From the NCBI GenBank assembly GCA_963790715.1, contig CAWBPN010000010.1, forward strand, positions 186,001-250,000: a stretch of DNA of 64,000 nucleotides, in the 5' to 3' direction. The notes beneath the pieces were generated by a model that ran no database searches, was not told the origin of the DNA, and was given only the letters and a program-made list of their open reading frames with translations. This document shows, piece after piece, positions 15,739 through 26,100 of this stretch; the first letter of the stretch is position 1, and each line of letters opens with the position of its first letter. Source of the stretch: DCFW01 sp963790715 (GTDB lineage: Bacteria; Bacteroidota; Bacteroidia; Bacteroidales; Bacteroidaceae). Position numbers and translations under genes: made by a program.

Positions 15739-17133
15739 ATGAAGAAATTTATTATAACATCACTGGTGATATTGATATGTGTATGCGGAAGCGCACAACC
15801 TAAGGTTGAAGTCAGAGCCGTATGGTTAACCACTCTTTACGGTCTTGATTGGCCGCATAACTTATCTCCTGCTTCACAAAAAGCAGAACTTTGTGGAATA
15901 CTGGATACATTTAAACGCCTGAATATCAATGTTGTTTTCTTCCAAACACGTCTTCGCGGCGATGTGATTTATCCTTCGGCTATAGAACCTTTTAACTCGA
16001 TACTTACAGGTCGTGAAGGTGGAAACCCCGGGTATGATCCGCTGGCCTTTGTCATCGACGAATGCCACAAGCGCGGTATGGAATGCCATGCATGGATTGT
16101 GGCTTTAAAAATGGGTAAACACAAGAGTAAACTGACTGCGCCATGGGACGGAGAGAATTATCTTAATCCGGCTTTACCTGCAACAAAAAAATATTTATCG
16201 GAAATAGTGCGTGAAATAGTTTCGAGATATAATGTTGACGGAGTGCAATTTGACTATCTACGTTATCCTGAACATGTCAGCAAACTTTTTGATGCAAAAT
16301 TATATGCACGTTCAGGGCGTAATCTGCCACTAGCTGATTGGCGACGTTCAAACATAACATCTATTGTAGATGCTCTCTATCACGAAATAAAATCAATTAA
16401 ATCGTGGATTAAAGTCAGTACCTGCCCTATCGGCAAATATTGTAATTTGGATGGACATTCATCAGGATACAACGCACGTGATGTGGTGTTTCAAGATTCT
16501 CAATTGTGGATGAGTCTTGGCATACAGGATATGATCTGTCCGATGATGTATTTCAAAGGTAACGATTTTTATTCTTATGCGCTCAATTGGCAAAGTCATA
16601 ATTCAGGGCGCAGTGTCGTTCCCGGATTAGGCATTTACTTTATGGATTCTAAAGAGACGCATAATGGCATAGCATGGAATGTGAATGAATTTAGCAACCA
16701 AATTAAATATATACGGAGTAACAAATTGGCAGGTGAATGTTTCTTCCGAGCCGCATATCTAAAACAAAACATTCAACACATAGCAACAAGCCTTGAACTG
16801 AATGAATATCAATATCCTGCACTGCCGTCGCCAATCAGTTGGCAAGATTCCGTCAAACCTGCAGCACCTAAATATTTTGCCGTAAGATATCTTAAAGCAG
16901 GTACGCAACTATCTTGGCAAGCACTCACCAACAACGTAAAATACAATATATACGGTTCCAATTCATGGCCTGTCGATGTTAATAATGCAGCAAACATCAT
17001 AGCTCTTAAAATAACAGATAACAATTATTTATATAATAAATATATGACCCTTCCGTTCTTACGCTTTTTTGCCGTAACTGCCATAGACATATATGGTAAT
17101 GAAAGTAAACCGACACAAATAAAGATCGAATAA
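15739..17133 (+). CDS. GHL10/DUF187-family glycoside-hydrolase-like exoprotein (copy 2)
   Basis: A 464-aa exported protein with signal peptide (MKKFIITSLVILICVCGSAQ) and a GHL10 barrel: EVRAVWLTTLYGLDWP, FQTRLRGDVIYPS, YDPLAFVIDECHKRGMECHA, VDGVQFDYLRYPE, STCPIGKY and ICPMMYFK. A C-terminal FN3-like region follows. It is a paralogue of the 13697 gene with the same barrel order, but has QFDYLRYP in place of HMDDYFYP, so the two may differ in substrate or activity. It has its own strong promoter, and transcription ends at a long terminator shared with the convergent TPR gene. Confidence 0.9.
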   Translation: MKKFIITSLVILICVCGSAQPKVEVRAVWLTTLYGLDWPHNLSPASQKAELCGILDTFKRLNINVVFFQTRLRGDVIYPSAIEPFNSILTGREGGNPGYDPLAFVIDECHKRGMECHAWIVALKMGKHKSKLTAPWDGENYLNPALPATKKYLSEIVREIVSRYNVDGVQFDYLRYPEHVSKLFDAKLYARSGRNLPLADWRRSNITSIVDALYHEIKSIKSWIKVSTCPIGKYCNLDGHSSGYNARDVVFQDSQLWMSLGIQDMICPMMYFKGNDFYSYALNWQSHNSGRSVVPGLGIYFMDSKETHNGIAWNVNEFSNQIKYIRSNKLAGECFFRAAYLKQNIQHIATSLELNEYQYPALPSPISWQDSVKPAAPKYFAVRYLKAGTQLSWQALTNNVKYNIYGSNSWPVDVNNAANIIALKITDNNYLYNKYMTLPFLRFFAVTAIDIYGNESKPTQIKIE

Positions 17134-17142
17134 ACAAATAAT

Positions 17143-17189
17143 ATCCAAAACAAAACCCCGACAATAAATGCCGGGGTTTTGTTTTGGAT
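17143..17189. terminator. bidirectional terminator
   Basis: An 18-bp perfect stem (17143-17160 with 17172-17189) with a GC-rich tip CCCCG/CGGGG and A/T-rich flanks that supply U tracts on both strands. It separates the convergent GHL10 and TPR genes. Confidence 0.9.
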
Positions 17190-17203
17190 TATATAATTAA
17201 TTG

Positions 17204-18433
17204 CTATTGTTTTGTTTGCTCCTCATACATCTTTTGTATTTCGTCAAATTGAGGTCCCTTTGTTCCTAGTCTGTAGTAAACAGCATATAAGCCATTCAAC
17301 CATAAACTCTTATCATCAGGCTTCAACTCACGTACTTTCTCATAACATGGTTTTGCCATGCCGTAAAGTGCCGTAATCATACCTTGTTTCCTGTTAAAAT
17401 CTTTAGCTTGTGTAGATGTATTGGCATCAATATCCATAGCACGACTTATATAAGCACGTCCCATATAACTCCAAGCTTGAGCGTAATCAGGTTTTTTATC
17501 TGTTGACATCTTATAATACTTAACGGCATTTTCATAATCCTTTGAAAGTTCATAAAGATACCCTTTAACAAAAGTATATGTTGCATTATTCGGATCTTTT
17601 GCAATCATTTCATCAGCAAAATTTTGTGCATCAGAAACTTTTCCTTTAGACGAATAGTAGTTAACAAGATTCAGGAAGAAGTAGTTATCTGAAGGATATT
17701 TAGTAATACCATCTTTCAATGCTGCTACCCATTTAACCGTATCTTTAGTCTCACCATATCCGTTTGTCAACCATTCTGTAGCTGCTTTTGCTTCATCAGG
17801 TTTGCCTTGTGCAATTACCGTAGGAGCATACTTTGTAACATAAGCCCAGTCCTTTGAACGTACAGCAGCTATACAGCCGTAATATGCACTAACAGTGGCA
17901 AAACTGTCTACTTTCTGTTCTTTTTCTTGCAACATTGGAGCAGAAGCTAGGTCAACATAAGTGCCGAAAAACTTTTCTGCTGTATTGTTATCACCTTTAT
18001 TAATATAAACAACACCACCATTTATAAGATTGCCTTTATATTGTTTGATAACCGGTGCATTGTCATTGCGGTATTTATTTTTAATCTTACCTTTTTCATT
18101 AGGTATTTGAGCCAAACTATCGCATTTTAGCATATACTGAGTCATTTTATATGTTCCGTTATAAAATGCGACAGTATCATAAGCTTGCTTAAGCCATATC
18201 TTTTTCTCTTGTTCGGATACGATAGCTTTTTGAATTTGGCCTGCTACGTTCCATGTTTCAGGATCATTCATGGTCTCAGGATTCTTTAACGCCTCGTTAA
18301 TAAGGCTTTGAGCTTTGGCGAAATCAGGTTTTTCTGCCTCTGCTGCTGATTTAGCTGCTTTTACATTCGACTTTTGCGCGTATATAGAACCGACACTAAG
18401 CAAAAGTACAATTGATAAGATTACTTTTTTCAT
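17204..18433 (-). CDS. exported TPR-repeat protein
   Basis: A 409-aa protein with an N-terminal signal peptide (MKKVILSIVLLLSVGSIYAQ) and helical TPR-type repeats; the clearest lie between residues ~235 and 385, for example ATYTFVKGYLYELSKDYENA and AQAWSYMGRAYISRAM, then a third ending LKPDDKSLWLNGL. TPRs form protein-binding scaffolds; the partner is unknown, and a periplasmic location is inferred. It follows gyrA by 21 bases on the same strand. The two are probably co-transcribed, although no functional link to gyrase is implied. Confidence 0.88.
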   Translation of the reverse strand: MKKVILSIVLLLSVGSIYAQKSNVKAAKSAAEAEKPDFAKAQSLINEALKNPETMNDPETWNVAGQIQKAIVSEQEKKIWLKQAYDTVAFYNGTYKMTQYMLKCDSLAQIPNEKGKIKNKYRNDNAPVIKQYKGNLINGGVVYINKGDNNTAEKFFGTYVDLASAPMLQEKEQKVDSFATVSAYYGCIAAVRSKDWAYVTKYAPTVIAQGKPDEAKAATEWLTNGYGETKDTVKWVAALKDGITKYPSDNYFFLNLVNYYSSKGKVSDAQNFADEMIAKDPNNATYTFVKGYLYELSKDYENAVKYYKMSTDKKPDYAQAWSYMGRAYISRAMDIDANTSTQAKDFNRKQGMITALYGMAKPCYEKVRELKPDDKSLWLNGLYAVYYRLGTKGPQFDEIQKMYEEQTKQ

Positions 18434-18454
18434 GCTTCTCTGTTTTATATTAAA

Positions 18455-21094
18455 TTATTTATTTCCATCTTCGTCATCACCAAATAGCGAACCTTGAATT
18501 GGTCCATTGTCGTGAGATGAATTTTTATCTTCTGTTAAATTTTCTTCAGTTGAATCTTCATCTTGGAATAGTGATTCTTCCTGAACTGATTGTTCACTCT
18601 TAGCAGATACTTCATCTACTTTAGCAACGTCATCAGTGTTATTCTCTTCTTCTTCTGAAGTCACTTTACAAACATTAGCAATTTGGTCATCGCGTTTTTC
18701 AAGATTGATAAGTTTCACTCCTTGTGTTGCACGTCCCATAATGCGGAAATCGGCAACTTTGACACGAATGGTTATGCCACTCTTATTAATAATCATTAAA
18801 TCATTATCATCGGTGACAGCCTTAATTGCTACTAAATTACCGGTTTTATCGGTAATTTTCAACGTACGAACACCTTTTCCTCCTCTGTTTGTAATACGAT
18901 AGTCTTCAATGTCGGAACGCTTTCCGTAACCGTTTTCTGAAATAACCATCACATTCTCAGAGTGTATGTCCTTAATGCAAATCATGCCGATTACTTCATC
19001 CGTCTGTCCGTCAAGTTTTATACCTCGAACACCGGTTGAATTACGTCCCATCGCACGTATAGCAGATTCGTTGAACCTTATGGCACGTCCATTGCGGTCG
19101 GCAATAACAATTTCATTGTTACCGTTGGTCATGCGTACTTCAATTACTTGGTCGCCTTCATTAATGTTGATTGCATTAACGCCATTTGTACGCGGACGGG
19201 AATATGCTTCGAGCGGAGTCTTCTTAACAATACCGCGCTTTGTACAAAATACGATATAATGCCGTTTAACGAACTCGATATCATTGAAATTCTTAATACG
19301 AACGAATGCATTCACCGAATCATCGGAATCTATATTGAGTAAATTCTGTATTGCACGCCCCTTGGAATTCTTTGTTCCTTCAGGTATTTCATACACTTTA
19401 AGCCAATAGCAACGTCCCTTATGTGTGAAGAACAGCATAGTGTTGTGCATCGTGGCCGGATATATGTTTTCAATAAAGTCCTCATCACGTGTGTTAGAGC
19501 CTTTAGAACCTACTCCACCTCGATTTTGCGAATGGAACTCAGACAAAGGAGTACGTTTGACATATCCAAGATGTGATATTGTTATAACCATTTGATCATC
19601 TGAATAGAAATCTTCGGCATTAAATTCTCCAGCCGACATCATTATCTTTGAACGACGCTCATCACCATATTTTTCCTTTATTTCCAGCAGTTCATCTTTT
19701 ATAACTTTGCGGCAGAGTTCATCATCTGCAAGTATTTGTTCCAAATAAGCGATTTGCTTTTCCAGTTCACTATACTCTGCATGCAACTTATCCTGTTCAA
19801 GTCCTGTGAGTTGACGCAAACGCATTTCAACTATAGCTCTTGCCTGTATATCATCTAGACTAAAGCGTGACTTTAAATTTTCAATAGCTTCCTGCGGACT
19901 CTTTGCTGCACGAATAATCTTCACGACCTCATCAATATTGTCACTGGCAATAATTAATCCTTCAAGGATATGAGCACGTTCTTTAGCCTTGGCCAAATCA
20001 TACTTTGTACGGCGGATAACAACTTCATGACGATGCTCAACGAAATATTTAATAAGGTCTTTTAAATTTAAAAGATGAGGACGACCGTTAACCAATGCAA
20101 TATTATTAACTCCGAAAGAAGTTTGCAAAGCAGTCATCTTATAGAGTTTGTTCAATACTACATTAGCATTGGCATCACGTTTGACATCAATGACAATACG
20201 CATACCTTCACGATCGCTTTCATCATTGGCATTCGATATACCTTCGATTTTCTTTTCATCTGCCAATGCGGCAATATTTTCTATAAGTTCCTTTTTGTTA
20301 ACACCATAAGGAATTTCGGATATGACAATCTTATCATGATTTTGATCACTTTCAATCTCGGCTTTGGCACGCATAATAACACGTCCGTGACCTGTAAGAT
20401 ATGCTTCACGCACACCTGTCATACCATAAATATAGCCACCTGTCGGAAAGTCAGGAGCCTTAATATAATTCATCAACTCATCAATGGTTATATCGTTATT
20501 ATCGATATATGCCACGCATGCATCAATGGCTTCCGACAAATTGTGCGTAGGCATATTTGTTGCCATACCAACGGCAATGCCTGAAGCTCCGTTAACCAAC
20601 AAATTTGGTATTCGTGTCGGTAGTACCGAAGGTTCTTGCAATGTATCATCAAAGTTATTGACCATGTCAACCGTATCCTTATCAAGATCATGCATCATTT
20701 CTTCACCCAACTTGTTCAATCGGGCTTCCGTGTAACGCATAGCTGCAGGACTATCACCATCAACGGATCCATAGTTTCCCTGACCGTCTACCAGCGGATA
20801 CCGCATGCTCCAATTCTGAGCCATACGCACCATTGCTAAATAAACGGAAGAATCACCGTGAGGATGATATTTACCTAATACTTCACCAACTATTCTGGCA
20901 GACTTTTTATACGGTTTATCCGACGTATTCCCTAATCCCATCATACCATACAAGATACGTCGATGAACGGGTTTAAACCCATCACGAACATCCGGTAAAG
21001 CGCGGGATACTATTACGGACATTGAATAATCAATATATGAAGATTTCATTTCTTCTTCGATATTGACCTTTATAATTCTGTCTTGTTCAAACAT
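18455..21094 (-). CDS. gyrA: DNA gyrase subunit A
   Basis: An 879-aa type II topoisomerase subunit that breaks and rejoins DNA and, with GyrB, adds negative supercoils. The active-site tyrosine is Tyr121 in AAMRYTEA. The breakage-reunion and coiled-coil regions run to ~500, and the beta-pinwheel C-terminal domain follows with a GyrA-box variant QNRGGVG at 523-529 (canonical QRRGGKG). This box is needed for DNA wrapping and marks GyrA rather than ParC. The quinolone pocket reads HGDSSVYLAMVRM: Ser82 is kept (E. coli Ser83), but the E. coli Asp87 position is Leu86. The last ~85 residues are an acidic tail. It is divergent from clpC. Confidence 0.97.
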   Translation of the reverse strand: MFEQDRIIKVNIEEEMKSSYIDYSMSVIVSRALPDVRDGFKPVHRRILYGMMGLGNTSDKPYKKSARIVGEVLGKYHPHGDSSVYLAMVRMAQNWSMRYPLVDGQGNYGSVDGDSPAAMRYTEARLNKLGEEMMHDLDKDTVDMVNNFDDTLQEPSVLPTRIPNLLVNGASGIAVGMATNMPTHNLSEAIDACVAYIDNNDITIDELMNYIKAPDFPTGGYIYGMTGVREAYLTGHGRVIMRAKAEIESDQNHDKIVISEIPYGVNKKELIENIAALADEKKIEGISNANDESDREGMRIVIDVKRDANANVVLNKLYKMTALQTSFGVNNIALVNGRPHLLNLKDLIKYFVEHRHEVVIRRTKYDLAKAKERAHILEGLIIASDNIDEVVKIIRAAKSPQEAIENLKSRFSLDDIQARAIVEMRLRQLTGLEQDKLHAEYSELEKQIAYLEQILADDELCRKVIKDELLEIKEKYGDERRSKIMMSAGEFNAEDFYSDDQMVITISHLGYVKRTPLSEFHSQNRGGVGSKGSNTRDEDFIENIYPATMHNTMLFFTHKGRCYWLKVYEIPEGTKNSKGRAIQNLLNIDSDDSVNAFVRIKNFNDIEFVKRHYIVFCTKRGIVKKTPLEAYSRPRTNGVNAININEGDQVIEVRMTNGNNEIVIADRNGRAIRFNESAIRAMGRNSTGVRGIKLDGQTDEVIGMICIKDIHSENVMVISENGYGKRSDIEDYRITNRGGKGVRTLKITDKTGNLVAIKAVTDDNDLMIINKSGITIRVKVADFRIMGRATQGVKLINLEKRDDQIANVCKVTSEEEENNTDDVAKVDEVSAKSEQSVQEESLFQDEDSTEENLTEDKNSSHDNGPIQGSLFGDDEDGNK

Positions 21095-21249
21095 TTAATA
21101 TATCTATTAATTTTAAATTAATTCATATTTCAAAAAACTATGCTAAGGTACTGTATTTTCATAATATATGAAAGTTTTTGAACGAAAAAATAGAAATCTT
21201 CTTTGGCACATTATTTGTAAGACACTGAATGAAATGGCTAATTTATATA

Positions 21250-21277
21250 TTGTACATAAAAATAATATGTATCTTTG
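21250..21277 (+). promoter_or_regulatory. promoter of clpC
   Basis: TTG (21250-21252) and TATCTTTG (21270-21277), 17 bases apart. The leader of roughly 40 bases ends in a strong AAAGGAGG (21312-21319) ahead of the ATG at 21327. Purine-rich Shine-Dalgarno sites of this strength are uncommon in this phylum. Confidence 0.6.
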
Positions 21278-21326
21278 CCAACAGTAACTCTTACTACAAC
21301 AATATTATTAAAGGAGGATAAGAATT

Positions 21327-23841
21327 ATGTATGAGAAATTTACAAAACAGACAGCTCAATCGATCATGTTCAGTAAGGAAGAAGCCGAACGTCTGCATAA
21401 TAATTATATAGGTCCTGAACACCTTTTATTGGGGCTGCTTCGGCAAGATAATTGCGATGCAGTTGAATGTACTAGAAGCTCTGCATGTCAATTTGGAAGC
21501 CTTGAAATATTCAATTGAGGTTGAAATTCGAGATAAACAGTTGCCTGACACAGACCAATCCGCTATAAATAATCCGGATTTAACTAAAGAAGCTCAAGAG
21601 ATATTAAATAGCAGTATTGTTGAAGCCGGTTTCTTGAATGATAAACTTGCCAAGCCTGTACACGTGCTATTGGCTATATTAAAATCAAAGTCAATGTTGA
21701 ACCAGTTATTTAATAAATACGATGTATCATACCGTTCTGTATTCAATGCTGTCGTCAAAGCTCAACAACCTAACGGCACTACTGATATGAGCGCATATAA
21801 CAATGATGATAACGATGACGACGAAGACTTTGAAGACGGTGACATGCTTTATAAAAAAACAAAGTCCGAAGCACGCAGTTCAAATACTGATACACCGGTG
21901 CTTGATAAATACAGTTCCGATATAACAAAGGCGGCTGAAGAAGACAAGCTCGACCCTGTAGTCGGACGTGAAAAAGAGATTCAACGCATCGCCCAAATAT
22001 TAGGAAGAAGAAAGAAAAATAATCCTATACTTATAGGGGAGCCTGGCGTCGGCAAATCAGCTATTGTTGAAGGGCTGGCCATTAGAATAAATGAGAAAAA
22101 AGTCTCGCGCATTTTATTCAACAAACGAGTATTAAGTTTGAACATGGCATCGGTCGTAGCCGGAACAAAATATCGCGGTCAATTTGAAGAGCGGCTGAAT
22201 AATATATTAAGGGAACTGAAAGAAAATCCCGACATCATTTTATTCATTGATGAAATTCATACTATTGTCGGTGCGGGATCAACGACCGGTTCAATGGATG
22301 CTTCAAATATTTTGAAACCTGCATTAGCTCGCGGTGAAATACAATGCATCGGCGCTACCACTACAGATGAATACCGGAAGAATATTGAGAAGGACGGTGC
22401 CCTTGACAGACGTTTTCAGAAAGTGATGGTCGAACCCACCACCGTTGAAGAAACAATACAAATTCTTCATAACATAAAAGACAGATATGAGGATCATCAC
22501 AATGTAAAGTACACTGATAAGGCAATTGAAGCATGTGTCAAATTGACAGATAGATACATATCCGACCGTTTTTTCCCTGATAAAGCTATTGATGCTTTAG
22601 ACGAAGCCGGGTCACGAATACACCTTACAAATATTACTGTGCCTAAGAATATTGAAGAGCAGGAACAAATGATTGCAGACATGACACAAAAGAAACATGA
22701 TGCAGTTACAGCTCAAAATTATGAATTGGCAGCAAGCTTTCGTGACAAGGAAAAAGAACTCAACGAGCAATTGGATGCAATGAAAAATGAATGGGAACAT
22801 TCATTAAAGGAAAAAAGAGAAATTGTTGATGAGGAACAAATCGAAGATGTCGTTTCAATGATGAGCGGTATTCCTGTTCAAAGGATGGCCGAAAGCGAAA
22901 ACGAACGATTAAAGAATATGGCCGATGTCTTAAAGACTAAAGTTATAGCACAGGATGAAGCTGTAGAAACGTTAGTAAAAGCTATCAGGCGCAGTCGCAT
23001 CGGATTAAAAGATCCGAACCGCCCTATCGGAACGTTTATGTTCTTAGGCCCAACCGGCGTCGGTAAAACTTATTTAGCCAAACAATTAGCCAAAAGTATG
23101 TTCGGTAGTGAGGATTCTCTGATTCGTATAGATATGAGTGAATATATGGATAAATACACGGTAAGCAGACTAATCGGCGCACCTCCCGGATACGTGGGTT
23201 ACGAAGAGGGTGGACAACTGACAGAGAAAGTGCATCGTAAACCATATTCTATCATATTGCTTGATGAAATAGAAAAAGCACATCCCGACGTATTTAATAT
23301 ATTACTGCAAATTATGGATGAAGGTCGCTTAACCGATAGTTACGGCAAGACAATTGATTTCAAAAACACAGTAATAATAATGACATCAAATGCCGGTACA
23401 AGACAACTGAAAGAGTTCGGAAACGGTATAGGATTCAATAAAGCAGATGTAGACCAATTAAAAATGTCACGTTCACTTATTGATAAGGCTTTGAATAAAA
23501 CATTCTCACCTGAGTTCCTAAACCGTATTGATGAAATCATTACGTTTGACCAGTTGTCAATTGACTCATTGGTTAAGATAGTAGATATAGAAATGAATAG
23601 CGTATCTAAACGTTTATCCGAACAAGGTTATACGTTGGAACTAGATAACGAGGCAAAGAAATTTTTGGCCGGCAGAGGTTACAATGTTCAATTCGGTGCA
23701 CGTCCGTTACGCAGGGCTATACAAAACTTCGTAGAAGATGATATTGCAGAAATGATTCTTAATAATAAGATCGCGCAAGGTAATAAGATAATGGTAACCT
23801 ACCATGAAGGTGATGAGAAGTTAAGCATAAGCATAGAATAA
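21327..23841 (+). pseudogene. clpC: ATP-dependent Clp unfoldase ClpC, frameshifted in the N-domain
   Basis: Two frames together give a full ClpC of ~837 aa. The first frame (21327-21518) encodes the start of the Clp N-domain, YEKFTKQTAQSIMFSKEEA to GPEHLLLGLLRQDNCDAV. The match then moves one frame over at about 21464-21467, continuing NVLEALHVNLEALKYS. One extra base explains the shift. Downstream, all ATPase parts are intact: Walker A GEPGVGKS and GPTGVGKT, Walker B VILLDEIEKAHPDV-like, the middle UVR-like coiled coil and the D2 C-terminus. ClpC feeds proteins to ClpP. A downstream ATG at 21457 could still make a 794-aa form lacking half of the N-domain. The shift may be a real mutation, a sequencing error or recoding. 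Confidence 0.85.
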
Positions 23842-23862
23842 AAGGCAGACAAGATAGACAAA

Positions 23863-23895
23863 ATGTCAGATTGATTTCAATCTGGCATTTTTTTT
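23863..23895 (+). terminator. terminator after clpC
   Basis: A 12-bp stem with one wobble (23863-23874 with 23877-23888) and a run of eight T. htpG begins 43 bases later, so it probably has its own promoter. Confidence 0.85.
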
Positions 23896-23937
23896 GTTTC
23901 CCTCTTTCAAAATAAATTAAATAAAATCATATCAATT

Positions 23938-25992
23938 ATGCAAAAAGGAAATATTGGGGTAACCACAGAAAACATCTTCCCCGTAATCAAAAAATTCTTA
24001 TACAGTGATCACGAGATATTCCTTCGTGAAATAGTATCTAATGCTGTAGATGCCACACAAAAATTGAACACTCTGGCTTCAAGCGGTGAGTTAAAATCCG
24101 AAGTAGGTAACACGAACATCGAAATTAAACTCGATAAAGATAAAAAGACATTGACCATATCGGATAAAGGCATCGGCATGACTGAGGAAGAAATTGACAA
24201 ATACATTAACCAAATAGCATTTTCCGGTGCTAATGATTTCCTTGAAAAATATAAGAATGATGCAAAAGCCATTATAGGTCATTTCGGATTAGGTTTCTAT
24301 TCAGCCTTTATGGTGGCTTCGAAAGTTGAGATATACACAAAATCATATAAAGAAGGTTCTGAAGCTGTAAAATGGAGTTGCGACGGCAGCCCTTCATTCA
24401 GCATGGAAAAATGCGATAAAGCAGATCGCGGTACTGATATTATTCTTTATATTGATGATGATTGTAAAGAATTCTTGGAAAAGACCAAGGTTGAAGAGTT
24501 ATTGACAAAGTATTGCAAGTTTTTGCCCGTACCTATTGTTTTCGGCAAAAAACAGGAATGGAAAGACGGTAAATACGTAGATACTGAAAACGAGAATATC
24601 ATTAATGATATAAATCCTTTATGGAATCGCAAACCAGCAGACTTAAAAGATGAAGACTACAAGAAATTCTATAAAGATCTTTATCCAATGCAGGAAGATC
24701 CGTTGTTTTGGATTCATTTAAATGTAGATTATCCGTTCCATCTGACAGGTATTTTATATTTCCCGAAAATTAAGAGCAACATAGATATTCAAAGAAACAA
24801 AATTCAACTTTATTGCAATCAAGTTTTTGTTACAGACCAGGTTGAAGGAATAGTGCCTGAATTCTTAACACTATTACACGGTGTTATAGATTCTCCTGAC
24901 ATACCATTAAATGTTTCACGTTCATATCTTCAAAGCGATTCAAATGTGAAAAAAATTTCTGGATATATCACAAAGAAGGTTGCAGACAGGTTGCAATCCA
25001 TATTCAACGAAAATCGCAAAGAATTCGAAACAAAATGGGATGACTTAAAGATATTCATCAACTTCGGAATGCTTACACAAGATGATTTTTATGATAAAGC
25101 TACAAAATTTGCATTGTTCAAAGATACCGATGACAAATATTATACCTTTGATGAATATAAGACTTTGATTAAAGATAACCAAACAGACAAAGATAAAACT
25201 CTGGTTTACTTATATGCAAATAACAAAGATGAGCAATATTCATATATTGAAGCAGCTAAAGATAAGGGATACAACGTATTAATACTCAACGGACAATTGG
25301 ACACGGCTGTTATCAATCAGCTTGAACAAAAGAACGAAAAGACAAAATTCACTCGTGTAGACAGCGACATCATAGATAACCTAATCGTAAAAGATGATGT
25401 AAAGAAGGATGCACTGCCTAAAGAACAAAGTGATGCACTTTCAAGTGCATTTAAGAGTCAAATGCCGAAGCTCGACAAAACAGAATTCTCCATTATGACT
25501 CAACCTTTAGGCGAAACATCATTGCCAGTATTAATTACACAAAGCGAATATATGCGTCGAATGAAAGATATGGCAAATGTAAATGCCGGCATGAGTTTCT
25601 ATGGAGATATGCCGTCAATGTACAATGTAGTATTAAACACCGACCATCCTATAATCAAAAATGTATTGGACGCAGAAGAAGGTGCATGCAACGAACAGAT
25701 TAAACCGATAGAGGTTGAACTTCAAGAATTAAACAAGAAGCATAAAGACTTGCAGGATAGCCAAAAGGATAAAAAGCCGGAAGATATCCCGCAAATAGAG
25801 AAGGATCAATTAACCGACTTGGATAAGAAAATCAGTGAAACCAGAGAAAAGAAAGAAAGTGTATGGAAAGACTTCGCCGGTAAAAATGAAATTGTACATC
25901 AATTGATAGACTTGGCTTTACTGCAAAACAACATGTTGAAAGGTGAAAACTTAACCAACTTCGTTAAACGAAGCATTGATTTGATTAAATGA
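23938..25992 (+). CDS. htpG: Hsp90-family chaperone HtpG
   Basis: A 684-aa ATP-dependent chaperone dimer acting on late folding intermediates in the cytosol. The N-terminal GHKL ATPase is clear: EIFLREIVSNAVDATQKL carries the catalytic Glu and Mg-binding Asn, then SDKGIGMTEEEI, and GHFGLGFYSAFM forms the ATP lid. The middle domain includes DIPLNVSRSYLQSD with the family arginine. The C-terminal dimerisation domain contains a charged helical insert (residues ~590-650, KKHKDLQDSQKDKKPED) longer than in E. coli HtpG (624 aa). It follows clpC, another protein quality-control gene, but a terminator separates them. Confidence 0.97.
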   Translation: MQKGNIGVTTENIFPVIKKFLYSDHEIFLREIVSNAVDATQKLNTLASSGELKSEVGNTNIEIKLDKDKKTLTISDKGIGMTEEEIDKYINQIAFSGANDFLEKYKNDAKAIIGHFGLGFYSAFMVASKVEIYTKSYKEGSEAVKWSCDGSPSFSMEKCDKADRGTDIILYIDDDCKEFLEKTKVEELLTKYCKFLPVPIVFGKKQEWKDGKYVDTENENIINDINPLWNRKPADLKDEDYKKFYKDLYPMQEDPLFWIHLNVDYPFHLTGILYFPKIKSNIDIQRNKIQLYCNQVFVTDQVEGIVPEFLTLLHGVIDSPDIPLNVSRSYLQSDSNVKKISGYITKKVADRLQSIFNENRKEFETKWDDLKIFINFGMLTQDDFYDKATKFALFKDTDDKYYTFDEYKTLIKDNQTDKDKTLVYLYANNKDEQYSYIEAAKDKGYNVLILNGQLDTAVINQLEQKNEKTKFTRVDSDIIDNLIVKDDVKKDALPKEQSDALSSAFKSQMPKLDKTEFSIMTQPLGETSLPVLITQSEYMRRMKDMANVNAGMSFYGDMPSMYNVVLNTDHPIIKNVLDAEEGACNEQIKPIEVELQELNKKHKDLQDSQKDKKPEDIPQIEKDQLTDLDKKISETREKKESVWKDFAGKNEIVHQLIDLALLQNNMLKGENLTNFVKRSIDLIK

Positions 25993-26045
25993 AACATTGG
26001 AGCTTGATTGATATGATTTGATAAAAATAGATCATCATATAAAAC

Positions 26046-26081
26046 AAATAAGGCTGTGTCAAAAATGTCACAGCCTTATTT
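26046..26081. terminator. bidirectional terminator
   Basis: A 13-bp perfect stem (26046-26058 with 26069-26081) and a 10-base loop, AT-rich on both sides. It serves htpG and the convergent barrel gene. Confidence 0.85.
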
Positions 26082-26100
26082 ATTTTATATAGTATAATAA

